The position numbers and the translations under genes were made by a program. A stretch of DNA of 64,000 nt from Isoperla grammatica (taxonomy: Eukaryota > Arthropoda > Insecta > Plecoptera > Perlodidae): NCBI GenBank assembly GCA_945910005.1, contig OX246748.1, forward strand, positions 16,967,368 to 17,031,367, read 5' to 3'. This document shows positions 1 through 11,941 of this stretch, piece after piece. Position 1 is the stretch's first letter, and each line of letters starts with the position of its first letter. The notes under the pieces were generated by a model, which was given only the letters and a program-made list of their open reading frames with translations, was not told the DNA's origin and ran no database searches.

Positions 1-110
1 AACGGCATCGATCTAAAACCTTGTGTTTCCAATGTTTACACTTTCTTTAAAATAATGAATATTTAAATAAAAAGTTGAATCATCTTACAAATTTTCATTG
101 ATCATATTAA

Positions 111-351
111 CAACGAAGCACACAATAAATTCAAAGACTTTCTGAATCAGCCTTGTTGATTCTGGCATTTGTCTGCAAGTGTTCGCACTGTCCAACCACT
201 GTTTCACATATTTCATATTTAAAATATTGTTGATATTTGGTTGGTTATCGCTCACTCGTCGATGGTGTTTGTAGCCTACAGGGTTGGCTAAGTCACTTTA
301 AATTAAATTCCCCCATTGAAAATCAGTTATGTGACTGAGTAGGTAGAGTGT
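111..351 (+). mobile_element. SINE family A, 3' half (5'-truncated copy)
   Basis: This is a non-coding repeat sharing a long conserved core with copies near 22.5, 26.3, 35.8, 47.9 and 49.0 kb. The shared landmarks are CCTTGTTGATTCTGGCA, then GGTTGGTTATCGCTC, then TACAGGGTTGGCT, then a stretch ending CTGAAAATCAGTTATGTGAC and GTAGGTAGAGT. The copy at 26253 carries a tRNA-like head, so the family is a tRNA-derived SINE and this copy lacks the head. The truncation point (about position 111, at CAACGAAGCA) is close to that of the copy ending near 22708, which may mark a shorter subfamily. Confidence 0.7.
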
Positions 352-531
352 AAATGTTTTTTTTATGATTTGTTTGTTTAATTTTTACAGTTTCAGTAAT
401 AAAATTAATTTTAAATTAAAAATTTGATTTAAATTTGAAAAACTTTTTTCACAAGTTTGTTCAGCTTGTTGGGTCTAAACTCTTGATCGATCTATCTACT
501 TTAAGAATGTCAGCTTTAAAGAGAAATCGGA

Positions 532-980
532 CGGACACAAAGATTTGGTGGCGGTGCCGGGTAGGCATGTGACGTCACAGATCATGTTACAAAGAAACAC
601 AAAGATTTGGTGGTGGTGCCGGGTAGGCGGATGACGTCACAGATCGTGCTACAAACAAACACAAATATTAGGTGGCGGTGCCGGGTAGGCGGGTGACGTC
701 ACAGATCGTGCTACAAACAAACACAAATATTTGGTGGCGGTGCCGGGTAGGCGGGTGACGTCACAGATCGTGCTACAAACAAACACAAATATTTGGTGGC
801 GGTGCCGGGTAGGCGGATGACGTCACAGATCGTGCTACAAACAAACACAAATATTTGGTGGCGGTGCCGGGTAGGCGGGTGACGTCACAGATCGTGCTAC
901 AAACAAACACAAATATTTGGTGGCGGTGCCGGGTAGACGGGTGACGTCACAGATCGTGCTACAAACAAACACAAATATTG
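532..980. repeat. 62-bp minisatellite, seven copies, each with a TGACGTCA palindrome
   Basis: The core GGTGGCGGTGCCGGGTAGGC recurs at 547, 609, 671, 733, 795, 857 and 919, an exact 62-bp period. Each unit ends in TGACGTCACAGATC followed by a CTACAAACAAACACAAAT-type linker. TGACGTCA is the full CRE consensus bound by CREB/ATF proteins; whether it is bound here is unknown. Divergence is low, with later units nearly identical, which suggests recent expansion. No coding potential is seen. Confidence 0.95.
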
Positions 981-1850
981 TCCTTTGTAAATCAGTTTTA
1001 TTACTGAATGAGGTAAAGATTAAATTAAGGAATTAATAAATACCATGATTTCAAGTCTCCTTATGTATAGCCTTGCGGTTGTATCGGAACAAGGTCATGA
1101 TTGGTGCTGGAGATGGCGGCACGTAGACTTCTTCGATCGAAAGCTTTGAATTCTTTACAATGAAGTTGTATCCTGAGCCAAGTTAATGAAGATTTAAAAA
1201 AAAAAAAATTTTTTTAAGTGACAATTGTATTTCAAGCTTTAGAATAGATGTTTGTAAGCGAATTAGAATTGAATTTGTAAGACTAAAGCTCAGCGAAGGC
1301 TCATATAAGAATTGTTGTTGCAGCTGATATTTTGAACGTTTTCTGGATAATTTTCCCTGGTCAAACTACTAAACATACTTCATACTATACTTCTGCACTA
1401 TAATAGGTGTGTTGTATAGACATTCTATCGTACGTTCAAAGCTAACATGCTTAGAATTACTTTGTGTTAAAAGTTAATACGTTGCCAAGTTTCAAAGTAA
1501 TACTCGCAGTTTGAACTATTCGAAGTGCAACTATTACTCCTCACCCCCTCTTTCCACCTTACCGGCCAGCATGTGATAAACGAACCTTACAACGATGTAC
1601 ACAGGCCCGTTAGATCTCATTGAAATACACGATCTGAATAAACGAACGGAAACAGACTTTTTAAAGTGAAAGTGGCGGAGAAAGAAGACGCGAGGTTATA
1701 AAACAGAGTGAAAGTTTCATCGTCTTCGAATAAATTTGCACCTCCTGTACAATTTCATGTTCCTGGTATAATTCTAATTTATTACCAGTTTTACGTTACC
1801 TCAAAAATGTATTTGATATTCTTATTTTCAACCTTCAAACAAGCGGGAAA
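981..1850. other. no gene recognised
   Basis: AT-rich sequence. No exon-like frame, RNA gene or repeat structure was recognised. Confidence 0.5.
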
Positions 1851-2178
1851 CTTTCTTGAGAATACCTACACAGAAATCACAATGTTACTAAAAAATTAAG
1901 TGATTTTGGAGATGAAGTTAACATTTTTGATATGACTTTGTCTTCATAAAACGAAGATATGTAGTTTTATTTTAAGTTGTTCATTTCTTCTTGTATTCGA
2001 AAGTGATTGTCAACTCTCTTGAGAATACCTACACAGAAATCACAATGTAACTGAAAATGAGAGTGATTTTGGAGATGAAGTTAACAGTTTTGATATGACT
2101 GTCTTCATAAAACGAAGATATGTAGTTTTATTTTAAGTTGTTTATTTCTTCTTGTATTCGAAAGTGATTGTTGTTTAT
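1851..2178. repeat. two-copy tandem duplication, 163-bp period
   Basis: The block starting GAGAATACCTACACAGAAAT at 1858 is repeated at 2021, and both copies run through AACGAAGATATGTAGTTTTA and TTCTTGTATTCGAAAGTGAT. Only scattered substitutions and a short indel separate them. No reading frame is maintained. Confidence 0.9.
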
Positions 2179-5100
2179 AAATATTTTTTACTGTAGAATT
2201 AGCAAGAAATTTACTGTAAGAAACAAGATACAAATCGTGTAATAAGAATTTTCTTTCACTGTACAATGGTCAATGTGTTATTTATACTGTCATGACACTG
2301 AAAATAGGAAGTAACAATGAAAAATAATAGTCAGTTTCCATGTATCTTGCCACGCGGCAAGATGATGCGCGGAGACCAATTTGCCACGCGGCAAGAGACA
2401 TGAGCGCTCCATGCGGAGATCTTCAGAAGCTCTAGCTACCTTGCCGTAGCGTCTTGCTTTGCGCAAAATGTATCGTATTAAGATATTAACTCGGAAACAC
2501 TGCCAACTATGTTAATAGTTTCGCCTGGAGTCTTGTCTTGTACTCACATCAACTTTAATCTTCTTTCACTTTATCTCCGGCGCTGAAGTATCTTATGCAT
2601 TGAAGACTCGCTACGTTAGACCCGCCTGGAAACTTAGAGGATGTTGCTTTTATACTACGTTATTAACTTATGTATTTTATTACAACGCGATATGTTCATA
2701 ACGAACTCGGAACGTATATTGGGACTAAATATGTACCGAGATATTGCACAACCATTAGAATTTTATTGCGATTCTCATCATTTTGTTTTTGTTGTTCTTG
2801 TGTGTGAAAGAACATGTACAACATAACTCTGCCTGTCGCACGATGACGTCATATTGTGGTTAAATACATTGGTTAACAAAAATTAATAAAAAACTTGTGT
2901 GGGAATATGTTCGTTCTTGTTATAGTGAAAGGATTTGACAAGTCAATATAAAACCACTCACTCGAAAAGTTTTAAAGTTTTAATTGGAAATAATTATCGA
3001 AAATTAAGTTTTATAGTTTTGAAAACTAAAACGCTCGTTTTGTTTTTGCTGTGTGTCTAGTTTAGTTTTGGTTGACAAAGGCTGAAAGTTTTGCATTCGT
3101 GCGAATGGTTTCTCGCAGCATAGATATTGAACAAGCTTAATTATGGTCGTGCGGTATTAGGTGGGGGCGGGGGGAGGCAGAGCAGCTTTAGCGCGATCCC
3201 GATAGTTTTCTCATTAATTAGATAATCGGTTTCACGAACTATCTTAATCACCGGGCGTTAAAATATAATACAAAACGACTGATTTTTTGTTTAACTTATA
3301 TTTTTTTCAAAGATGCTAATACAAAAACGGTGAGCATCGTATTAAAATGTTGTATTATATTTTTAAGTTCCATGCTGTCTGGCATTGTTGAACCCATTAT
3401 ATGTCACACTAGTCCTACTGCCTGCGTTCGATTACATAATCCTCTTGGCAACGTTGTGGAACTGACGTAAGTTTGCCAACACTGCAAACGACATGATATT
3501 CCAACCAATGAGATGCAATGTTACTGACGTCACATGGGTTATCGTAATTATATTCAACATGGCGCATTGGATTTCGATATCTCGAACGACCTGGGAGATG
3601 TAGAGGGAGGGTGGGGGGGCAACTATGCCAACACTCTAGGGGGCGATTGTGAAGATATGGGACAGAACTGAGTCAACTGACCTCCGTTTCAACTGATTGG
3701 TGTCACGGTGGTATTCAACATAAACATAAACTGCGTTGAGTGATGAGCATTCAGTCATAACTTCCAGATAATGCGCGGCCTCAATACAAAATAATTATCG
3801 CTCCCTCTATTCCCTGATTCAAAGCCAAATTGAAATCCTTTCTCATTTCTAGGCCATTTTATTCCCTCCACGTCAATTCTTCTCAGCACCAAAGCTGTGA
3901 CCAAAGCAATGTACTATAGATACTTTAGTTTGGTTTATTTAGTTTAGTTTATTTGTAGCCTGTCTTTTAAATCTTATTTATTTCTGCCTATGTAGGCACA
4001 CTTATTTTCATATGTATTACTAAATTAAATAAACAGGTCTTCAGCCACACAAATAATTACAAACCTTATTTTACCAGAAATTTAATAGTGGGTTCAACAG
4101 AATCCTTAGTATATCCTTGTTTCCAATTAAGGAATCCTTAATTATACTTTGCAATTAAAATACTTTCTCTCCACCTCCGTAAACACGACGATGAACGCAT
4201 TTTCTAAACACTTGAATAAAAAATGAATTAAACACTATTTGCCTACAGTTTTTAGGCCTAGGTACTTCTTACGGGACCACACATTTTGTTATAAGTTAGT
4301 GAAGGAATATTTACAACTTTGTCGTTCATGGTGTATCAGTACGATAGATATATTATATAATATTGTAATTTGGTAGACGTTCAATTTATTATTCAATATT
4401 CATATATAGTTCATTTCTATGAAAAGAATGCGCGCAGCGTGATAAATGTGATTTCTTTCCCATTTGCAAATGTTTCTACCAAAAATTTAAAATGTAATAT
4501 TCCTCACATTTTCGTGGAAATATGAAAACAATAGATAGAGACATCGCTGGATGGTTTTTGCTCCTGTAACAGATGTTCGGGGCTCCGATTCAGCGCTGAA
4601 ACCTAAAAATACATTTCAAAAGATCGACTAGATAACAAAAAAACTGGACAGTTGTGTTTTTGTTGCCACAGTATTTCTTACGCATCTCTTTTCAGCTCAC
4701 CAAATGTCGAAAACAATACAATTCTTATTGCAGCGTATAAGAAAAGTAAAAGAGTTTGGAGAAAGGATGACTCGTACACTTGGCCAAGCTTCATATCTCA
4801 ATGTAGCATACTTTATATACAGTTAGAACTTAAGTGACTTTATCTTGGGCTACATTTTACTATTCTTCTGAAAATGGAATAAGAAAACGGTGTTTTTTCA
4901 AATAAAATTACAAAGGATTCTTTTAACACCAAATTTCCAAGATTGTACAACGCGAACCATACATCAACGGAGTAACGTGCCAGCCCAATGTCACTAAATG
5001 ATAATCCGATTACGTCAGTGGCTACATTATCAACTTTGAAGAAGGGAAACATCTGTATTTTATATTGACTTATAAAATGGCTGCCAATAAAATATCCCCA

Positions 5101-5447
5101 CACATTTATTCCAATTGTTAAGGCTAACTAACTAACTATATACCCGAGTAACTAACTAATTAACTAACTAATTTCATTAATTAACTAACTAAATAACTTG
5201 TGTCATATTTCAAAGATCGAATACTATTAAACTCCTGCTGGTCAAAATATTACCTCTAACTATTTTAAAATGATGCCAAAATGATAAATTAACGATAAGT
5301 AGGGAACTTTCAAGGCTACAAGAAAAACACAAGATAGGCTGCATGGAAATAACAGAGGTAGAGACTTATTTATGACAAGAAGAAAGAATGAAAAGGCAGT
5401 ACAACACATTATGCGTATCTAAATCTAACTACGCTTGTCACATAAAG
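2179..5447. other. no gene recognised; small hairpins and simple repeats
   Basis: No exon was recognised. The hairpin CTTGCCACGCGGCAAG (6-bp arms, 4-base loop) occurs twice, near 2348 and 2382. An (AACT)n-like simple repeat lies at about 5127-5200. TGACGTCA occurs near 2843 and 3531. Confidence 0.5.
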
Positions 5448-5603
5448 TGGTTCCAAAGTAACCTTGTGAATGCTGGCGTCATAAATGTGTGAGTCGGAAC
5501 CAATCAGCGGGTAGCTTTTTCAAATACTGACATTTCATTGGCTCCGACTCACTAATCTATGACTTCAGCATCCACAAGGTTGCTGTGGAACGACTTTAAT
5601 ATC
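5448..5603. mobile_element. MITE with about 60-bp imperfect terminal inverted repeats
   Basis: The left arm (AAGTGGTTCCA ... ACCTTGTGAATGCTGGCGTC ... GTGAGTCGGAACCA) is the imperfect reverse complement of the right arm (TGGCTCCGACTCAC ... GACTTCAGCATCCACAAGGT ... TGGAACGACTTTAAT). There is no room for a transposase, so this is a non-autonomous hairpin element. Superfamily and target duplication were not determined. Confidence 0.75.
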
Positions 5604-7635
5604 AAGTAGTGCTGAAAAACAGCAAAATGTTTGATATCAGTGTGAGAAGTCACTTTATTCCCACTTCGTCACAATTTTGATCCATCTATATGACAGTATA
5701 TATATTTTTTGTAAACCTTATCTTAAATCTCTACTCTAGACGGGTAATATTTCGTTTATAACAAGTTTTTAATATTTATCCAAGATATTTCCCTCGGGTA
5801 AGCCGGTATATTCAATTCCAGTGCTCGACATTCGCTTTGCATGACTGTACCCGCCTACGGCATGGCCGAGCAATTCGTTTCTTCCAAGACGGTGAGCTAG
5901 AACTATGCCTAACCTAGTTCAGAGCGTTCGGTCTTGGACAAACACACGGGGCAAAGCAAACCAGTCGAAAATAATGAACCCATGGGAATATGCCACGAAT
6001 ATATGAGATTTCGAATACGTAATGCTAATTCTGAGATGGAGTGGCATGAAGGAAGAATTTAGGACTCAGTAAAGTGGTAAACAAGAAGATACGATGCAGC
6101 TGTGTAAATAGAAGCGGGTTCAACGCTAGGGAAACATAAATTTAGCCTCCAAAATCGTGGATGTTGTCCGTATTATTAACGCTTGGCTTCTTGGTGTAGC
6201 AATGGTTGCAACAAATGTGACTAAACTTAATCAGTGCCAGAAAACTAAGTTAGGTGTAACTGGCAATGGAAATGCTTCGTTTCATTTCTTCGTGTTTGAC
6301 GATTTAATAAAAGTTTTTGTTATGTGTCTGGTGTAATATTTATGTTTCCGTAGTTGTAAATTGAAGAAAATGTGTCACGGCTGTCGGCTGGTTCCGCAAA
6401 TTATTTGTCACTTTTATTAAACCGATTAATCAGTAGAGAATGGAGTAAGCGAATATTTTACTATCACTTAAGATGGAAACTTGTTTGTTTTGTGTCACTT
6501 GTGTGAAAATGATTTATTGAGGCAATTTCCGTTCGTTATTTGTATCCAGAATTATTAGTGTATATAAGTCGGCGTTATCTTTTATGTGGGCGGTTAATCA
6601 AATACATGTTTACAATTAAGATTGTGACCAAAATAAGATGATGATTTAGCATACAGTCTGTATTATCGCATAACAAAATGTTTTCTTGTGCCAACCATAT
6701 TTTATTACACTGCAATCAGTCTATACGTTTAATATATGATTAAATATATAATATGGGATGAAAAGCTCAAATATCATCTTCGTCATCATTACCAACAGAT
6801 ACCAATCTCCAGATAAATGGCAAATGTTTTTTTTATATATAATATGAGTAATTTATATATTTGAAATCACAGAAAATCTTTCCTCGTAGGAAGCCTTACT
6901 TAGGGTGCATCAGTTTTAGCTCCTGTGCCCCTCTTCACGTGTTTAACAGGAGCAACAGGAACAAATTTCATACTATTAGATATCCAATCCATAAAATAAC
7001 ATTAATTTGTAGATAGTAGAACTAAAACGAAATCAAATGTAAAATTTAAAACAAAAATGGCAGCATATATTATGTCGCTATTCTGCTCGTAAAATCAAAT
7101 TGTGTTTTAAGTATTCTGAGAGCAAAACATTTAGAATGTCAGATGTGATTATTGAAAACTCACCTTTATTGATACTAAACACAGTTTGGGGATAATGTTC
7201 TTATAACAAATGTTGGTGTTTAAACTTTTGCACCTACCTGTACAAATATGTGGTAGATGGAAAAACTCGTATTTACATAAAAAAAACTATCGCATACATT
7301 TTGTATCAGCTTCTTTGTAGAGTGTAGTTAGTTACTATAGTAAGTATTTATGATGCCAGTTTTTTTCATTACGTTGCTAGAAATCTAAATATGAAATAAA
7401 CCACTTCTTAAAGGAGCTCAGTCACATGATATGAGTGAGACGCGTGAGGGGGAGGAGGGGGTAAGAGGGGGGAGGGGGGTGCTCTGTTGATGACGTCATT
7501 ATCCCAAACGACGTTACCTTACCTGCACCGGGAGGAAGACGGTGATTAGCATAATGAATAAGATGTTGGCAAGACAAAGACATCCCCCAGCCGTAGTCGG
7601 CGACGAGCAAGCACAAGTAATCTAGCTAGTTGCTC
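5604..7635. other. no gene recognised; degraded SINE family B tail
   Basis: No exon was recognised. At about 6880-6947 a diverged minus-strand 3' end of SINE family B can be made out: GTAGGAAGCC, AGGGTGCATCAG, then TGTGCCCCTCTTCACGTG, to be compared with 10555-10612. A G-rich stretch lies at 7446-7480. Confidence 0.4.
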
Positions 7636-7656
7636 GGGGGGGGGGGGGGGGGGGGG
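7636..7656. repeat. poly-G tract (21 G)
   Basis: An uninterrupted run of 21 G. It is one of eight G or C homopolymers of 14 or more in the window. Confidence 0.95.
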
Positions 7657-7758
7657 AGCACTATTCATCCCTCTGAGCAGAGAGACAGGCGTCAATTATC
7701 AGATTCAACAGGTTTATCCGATGAGTGAATTCCACCAACATAACAACCGTATTCATTC

Positions 7759-8095
7759 ACCACGTAGGCTTTCGCGGCCCGAGTCAATCAATAAATTTGA
7801 ACTTGGCTTTCGGGTATAGCCGTGTCGATTATCACTTAAAAGCTGACGTTTCGGGCAGGTTACACTACCCATCTTCAGAGCTAAAACTTGAAGAAGTCAC
7901 AGAATGAAACCTACTCGGTCCAGCTCCACTCTGTGACTGTGACTGTGGAGCTGGACCGAGTAGGGTTCATTCTCTGACTTCTTCAAGTTTAAGCTCTGAA
8001 AATGTGTAGTGTAACCTGCCCGAAACGTCAGCGTTTAAGCGATAATCGACGCGGCTATACCCGAAAGCCAAGTTCAAGTTTATTAATAGTATTCA
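7759..8095. mobile_element. palindromic Penelope-like element fragment (copy 1)
   Basis: Two inverted arms meet near 7925. Each contains CTTGGCTTTCGGGTATAGCC, then GCTGACGTTTCGGGCAGGTT, then ACTCGGTCCAGCTCCAC, or their complements. The left end extends outward (CACGTAGGCTTTCGCGGCCC), matching the complement of the right end of the second copy at 30336-30690. The motifs GAAACGTC and CTGAAGA are typical of the minimal hammerhead ribozymes known from Penelope-like retroelements. I therefore read this as a head-to-head pair of Penelope-type terminal sequences; no reverse transcriptase is present. Confidence 0.65.
7845..7878 (-). ncRNA. minimal hammerhead ribozyme-like core
   Basis: Read on the minus strand: CTGAAGA (7872-7878) fits the CUGANGA core. 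One extra base follows. Then GGGTAG (7865-7870) can pair with CTGCCC (7853-7858) as stem II with one G-U wobble, followed directly by GAAACGTC (7845-7852). Flanking AGCT (upstream) and AGCT (downstream) give a short stem I. Stem III is reduced to the self-complementary ACGT, the arrangement reported for Penelope-associated hammerheads that act as dimers. The extra base between A9 and stem II weakens the call. The opposite arm (7996-8029) has a damaged CTGAAAA core. Confidence 0.5.
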
Positions 8096-8571
8096 TGTCC
8101 CAGTTGGTTTGGTGTCTCGGTAGGTAATCTATATTTGATGCGGCTATTCATAACTTATGGATTTGTAGTAATATGACGTCATAGTCATCATGTGTAGTGA
8201 TAAGGCGGTCGGTACGATATTGGAAATACATTTAGTTTCTTGGTATGCTCGTCAATACGTCATCGATGGCTAGATTCCTTGAAAGGATTTGTAATAGGGA
8301 ATAAAACGTTCATTTTGTATTGGATAATATTTCGATTCAGCAAAAAAAAAAAAAATACAAAAAACTCCCATTATTTTTAGGGAAAGTATTGAGGACTCAA
8401 ACTAACAGAATATACAGCGCTGCTAAGCAACCTCCTTTCAGCGCCATTCAATACCAAAATACGATACGACGGAATATGTGACATATTATGACACCTTATC
8501 TACAACAATTACGAGAACTCGAATATGGTATCGAAACTTTATCGCTTTTAATTAGAAAATTGTTATTAACA

Positions 8572-8832
8572 GCTATTCATATAGGTTGCACGTACGTCAA
8601 ATCTTTGCGCGTGGCGGCCACATTTGTGATAAAACTTTAACGTTGCCATGGAGAAACAATAATGACAGTTGTGTTAAAATTCAGCCTGTTTTTTCAAATA
8701 AAATTGGTATGTGAAATAATTTTTTATTTTTTTTCTGAATAAGGTGTATTTATTAAATTTGAATATGATATTTGCCAATGATCTAGGATAGCTCCTCATC
8801 AATTGTGTGACGTCACGTGGGAACTATGAATT
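8572..8832 (+). mobile_element. MITE family with TGACGTCACGTG terminus
   Basis: Shared with an inverted copy at 47059-47385. Common landmarks are GGTTGCACGTACGTCA, GGCGGCCACATTTGTGAT, GTTGCCATGGAGAAACAAT, TTTGCCAATGATCTAGGAT and GTGTGACGTCACGTGGGAAC. Both copies begin and end near CTATTCAT or its complement. There is no protein-coding capacity. Confidence 0.75.
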
Positions 8833-9446
8833 TCATCTCATTCTCTCGCTTGACTCTAAGGATAGTGTCGGCTGTCGTCAGGTCCCAATGGTGGCTGCCA
8901 TTGTGCTATGACTCGGTCGGGGGGGCGATCACGAGAAGCGAGTCTGGCAAATGACGGGGCTTATCACACAGGCACTTGTTACAGACGACCATGCACACTC
9001 TAGGACACTGAGATAACATTGTAACCTCTCTCTGATGACAATAAGCCTCACGTGACCCCAGGGGTCAGGTAATGGTCCACCTACACAGTGTAGCCCCTCA
9101 CGGTGTGACGTCATAGGTCCATGCCCGTATTGGATCGTAACTAGTTGAACGAAGAAGACTGTCAAGCAAATATCTGAAATTATTATAATTGATAATTTAC
9201 AATCAACAATTTATAATGTGCAATTCATTATTTATGATTAATAATTTTTAGTTTAATTTATAATAAAATTGTTACGGGAATTTGTAATAAAGAAATAGGT
9301 TTATTATTTATTTTATATACACAATATAAATTTCGTACCACATTGTAACCCTAAAATCAAACAAGCCGGCCACGCTAATATCTGGACTAAAACAAGTACA
9401 TATCTCAATATCTATGGAGTGCAGATACTTTCAGTTTGACATGGTT
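8833..9446. other. no gene recognised
   Basis: No exon or RNA gene recognised. A short AT-rich stretch of repeated AATTTATAAT-like words lies at 9180-9270. Confidence 0.5.
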
Positions 9447-9698
9447 TGAAGCTCCGGTCTAGACTATACAACCGTATTGAAGCTGCGGTCTAGACTATAA
9501 AACCGTATTGAAGCTCCGGTCTAGACTATACAACCGTATTGAAGCTCCAGTCTAGACTATACAACCGTATTGAAGCTCCGGTCTAGACTATACAACCGTT
9601 TTGAAGCTCCGGTCTAGACTATACAACAGTATTGAAGCTCCGGTCTAGACTATACAACCGTATTGCAGCTCCGGTCTAGACTATACAACCGTATTGAT
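9447..9698. repeat. 31-bp minisatellite, eight copies
   Basis: GCTCCGGTCTAGACTATACA recurs at 9451, 9482, 9513, 9544, 9575, 9606, 9637 and 9668 with an exact 31-bp period and a few substitutions. Each unit contains the palindrome GTCTAGAC. Confidence 0.95.
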
Positions 9699-10542
9699 GG
9701 ATCACAGAGTATAAACGAGAACCTCACTCACTATTAAACTGTCAACGTCAGTCTGCTAAGTAGTTCTTAGTTCTCCCGTGAGAGCAGACTTTAAGCTAGG
9801 AGCATCGATTAAATATAAGCTACTCTACCTTGGTTCGAGACGATCGTAAACTGTAACATCGACGTTGTACGGGTTTTATTTCAATACTGTCCCCTCTCAA
9901 CTGCTGAATTAATTAAGTAATTAATTAATTAACCCCGACCACAATAATGTTATGTACGCTTGATTGGTCGTATAAAGCGTTGATCAAGATAGTATTATCG
10001 TCACTTTGAGATGAATATAGGAACTTAATAAGTATAGGGATGCACAAGACTATCAATACATTCGATATTGATATTCAAAATAATAACGATGATAAAAATA
10101 TGATAGAATGGTTTGTTTTTTTGGAATACATCTTAGTACTGCACCGTGTCGTTCTTCTCGGGCCATTGTAGTATTCAAATACTCAATGATACCGCCAAAA
10201 TACTGGGCCTCGGGCCTCTCATATGCGATTACTCTTAACAGTGTCACATCAGATGTGTCAAAACTGTCAAGAGATAGCGCTGCTAGCTGTACCATAGTTC
10301 ATTTTGTTGCCACCAGATGCATACAGTTTCTTTTTAGTGCCGTTATACGGCACTATTACACTATTAAAGCACAGATTTGCTGTCTGCTTATGCATCAATA
10401 AACTCTCAAAGAGGGGAATTGTCATTTTAATTTGTAATACAAAATCAGAAAGTTTTGATGTTGTAGCTTTGAAGAAGGAAACTCGTTGTTGCATTGTGGT
10501 GAATGTGGTGAACTCATTGTTGCATTGTGGTGAATTTATAAT
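9699..10542. other. no gene recognised
   Basis: Several short overlapping open frames on both strands lie at 10050-10560, but none resembles a known family and they contradict each other. ATTGTGGTGAA is repeated just before the SINE at 10543. Confidence 0.4.
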
Positions 10543-10816
10543 TAATAATTTTTCGTAGGAATACCCGTTATAGGGTGCACACCAGCTTTACCTGATGTGC
10601 CTCTCTTCAGGTGACTAACTAGGTTATTACGGTGTTTGGATAGTTGCCAAGGAATGTCCGAGGGCTATTAGTAGGACTCAGTCCCAGCATTCGCTTTTAC
10701 GACTGAGGAAAACCTCTGAAAAAACCTTCAGTCAGGACTACCGGTGGCTGAAATCGAACCAGCGACCTCCCGAATTAGTCTCACGTCTAACCGCTGATCC
10801 ACCTCTATCGGTATTG
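10543..10816 (-). mobile_element. SINE family B, near full length
   Basis: Minus-strand copy of the element at 62229-62504. Reading from 10816 downward there is a tRNA-like head with GACCTCCCGAATTAG (complement of the anticodon-arm region) and a degenerate B box. The body follows (complement of CCCAGCATTCGCTTTTACGA and GGAAAACCTC), then the tail complement of ACCTGATGTGCCTCTCTTCA and CCCGTTATAGGGTGCAC. It ends in AT-rich sequence. The related words ATTGTGGTGAAT and ATTGTGGTAGAT on the two sides may be a target duplication, but the left flank is itself repetitive. Confidence 0.7.
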
Positions 10817-11774
10817 TGGTAGATGTGGTGACGTGGTGAAGTGAACAACCTGAGAAGTAGAACGCGGAACGAACCCTTCACAGAAACGCCCATAGTTGCT
10901 GATTGGAGTGGATAGTGGGATAATGAATAGTAGATTGGATAGTGGGTGGATTGTATTGGATACCGACTGGCTCTCCATTCAAAGCTGCAATTCTGAAGTC
11001 AAAGTTCATAAGATAACATGCTGTAGGCACATTGGCGATTGGCAGTGGCTGAATTAAGCGTTGGTTCTTTGGAATATGGAATTGTGGGGTTTTTTCTTGA
11101 GCCAACTCCTCTGAACCGCCCGCCCCCTTTTGTTCTGTAGCCCTTAAATGCTTGGGAACATGACAGTCTAGGGCCATTCAACTTTAAACTACATACTGTG
11201 CAATCCTGATTTGGTCTAAGCCTTAAACTGGCTTAAACTAAGATACTATAAGCATATAGAATAATAATATATTCAACAGCATAAGAATATTATTAATAAT
11301 TAGAGCTGAAGATTGATTCCTGGAATAAAAATCTAACCCCAACAAGAAGTAGCACCCAGTTATCTTAAAACTCAAACGGTGTTTTGACTACTAAAATTTA
11401 ACAGTTGGACTATGTGCATTTAACCTTTTTTCAATGTTTTATACCCAAATATTTCGACCTAAGTAATAAGATGCATCATGTTAAGTTGAAACAAGAAATG
11501 GAATTGATTTCTTTCTCGTGACTTTTTCAAAACACTGTGACGGATTCATGACGGAACATTTTGTCTTAACTTTAATCAATATTCAACAAAGTTACGGTTG
11601 GACGTTTATGGTTACTATTGTTTTGTACATGTCCAAACGCTTGTCTATCATTGCTAAGTTCAGTTCTATGTCCAGATTTGACGTCATCAACAATTTACAC
11701 CCTCCTCCGTTCATTGCTTGTTGATAGCGTTATATCTGGACCTGAACTTAGCTTTTGAACACGTCCTTTGGGTC
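10817..11774. other. no gene recognised
   Basis: Short purine-pyrimidine repeats (GGATAGTGGG words at 10908-10950). No exon recognised. TGACGTCA lies near 11680. Confidence 0.45.
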
Positions 11775-11941
11775 GAATGCATAGTCGTTTTTCACGTGCT
11801 TCTCAACTTAGCCTTTCCTCAAGCTCGCCCAACCACAGAGCAGCATTGCCATGTGGACTGTTCTGTGATTGGTGGTTGAGCGAGTCTGAGGAAAGGCTGA
11901 GTTGAGGAGCACGTGAGGAACGACTATGCATTTGATTTTGA
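11775..11941. mobile_element. hairpin MITE, ATGCATAGTC family (copy 1)
   Basis: Terminal inverted repeats of about 60-70 bp: ATGCATAGTCGTTTTTCACG and CTCAACTTAGCCTTTCCTCA on the left, and their imperfect complements ending GGAACGACTATGCAT on the right. A second member lies at 32664-32812 and a terminal piece at 55126-55163. Non-coding. Confidence 0.8.
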
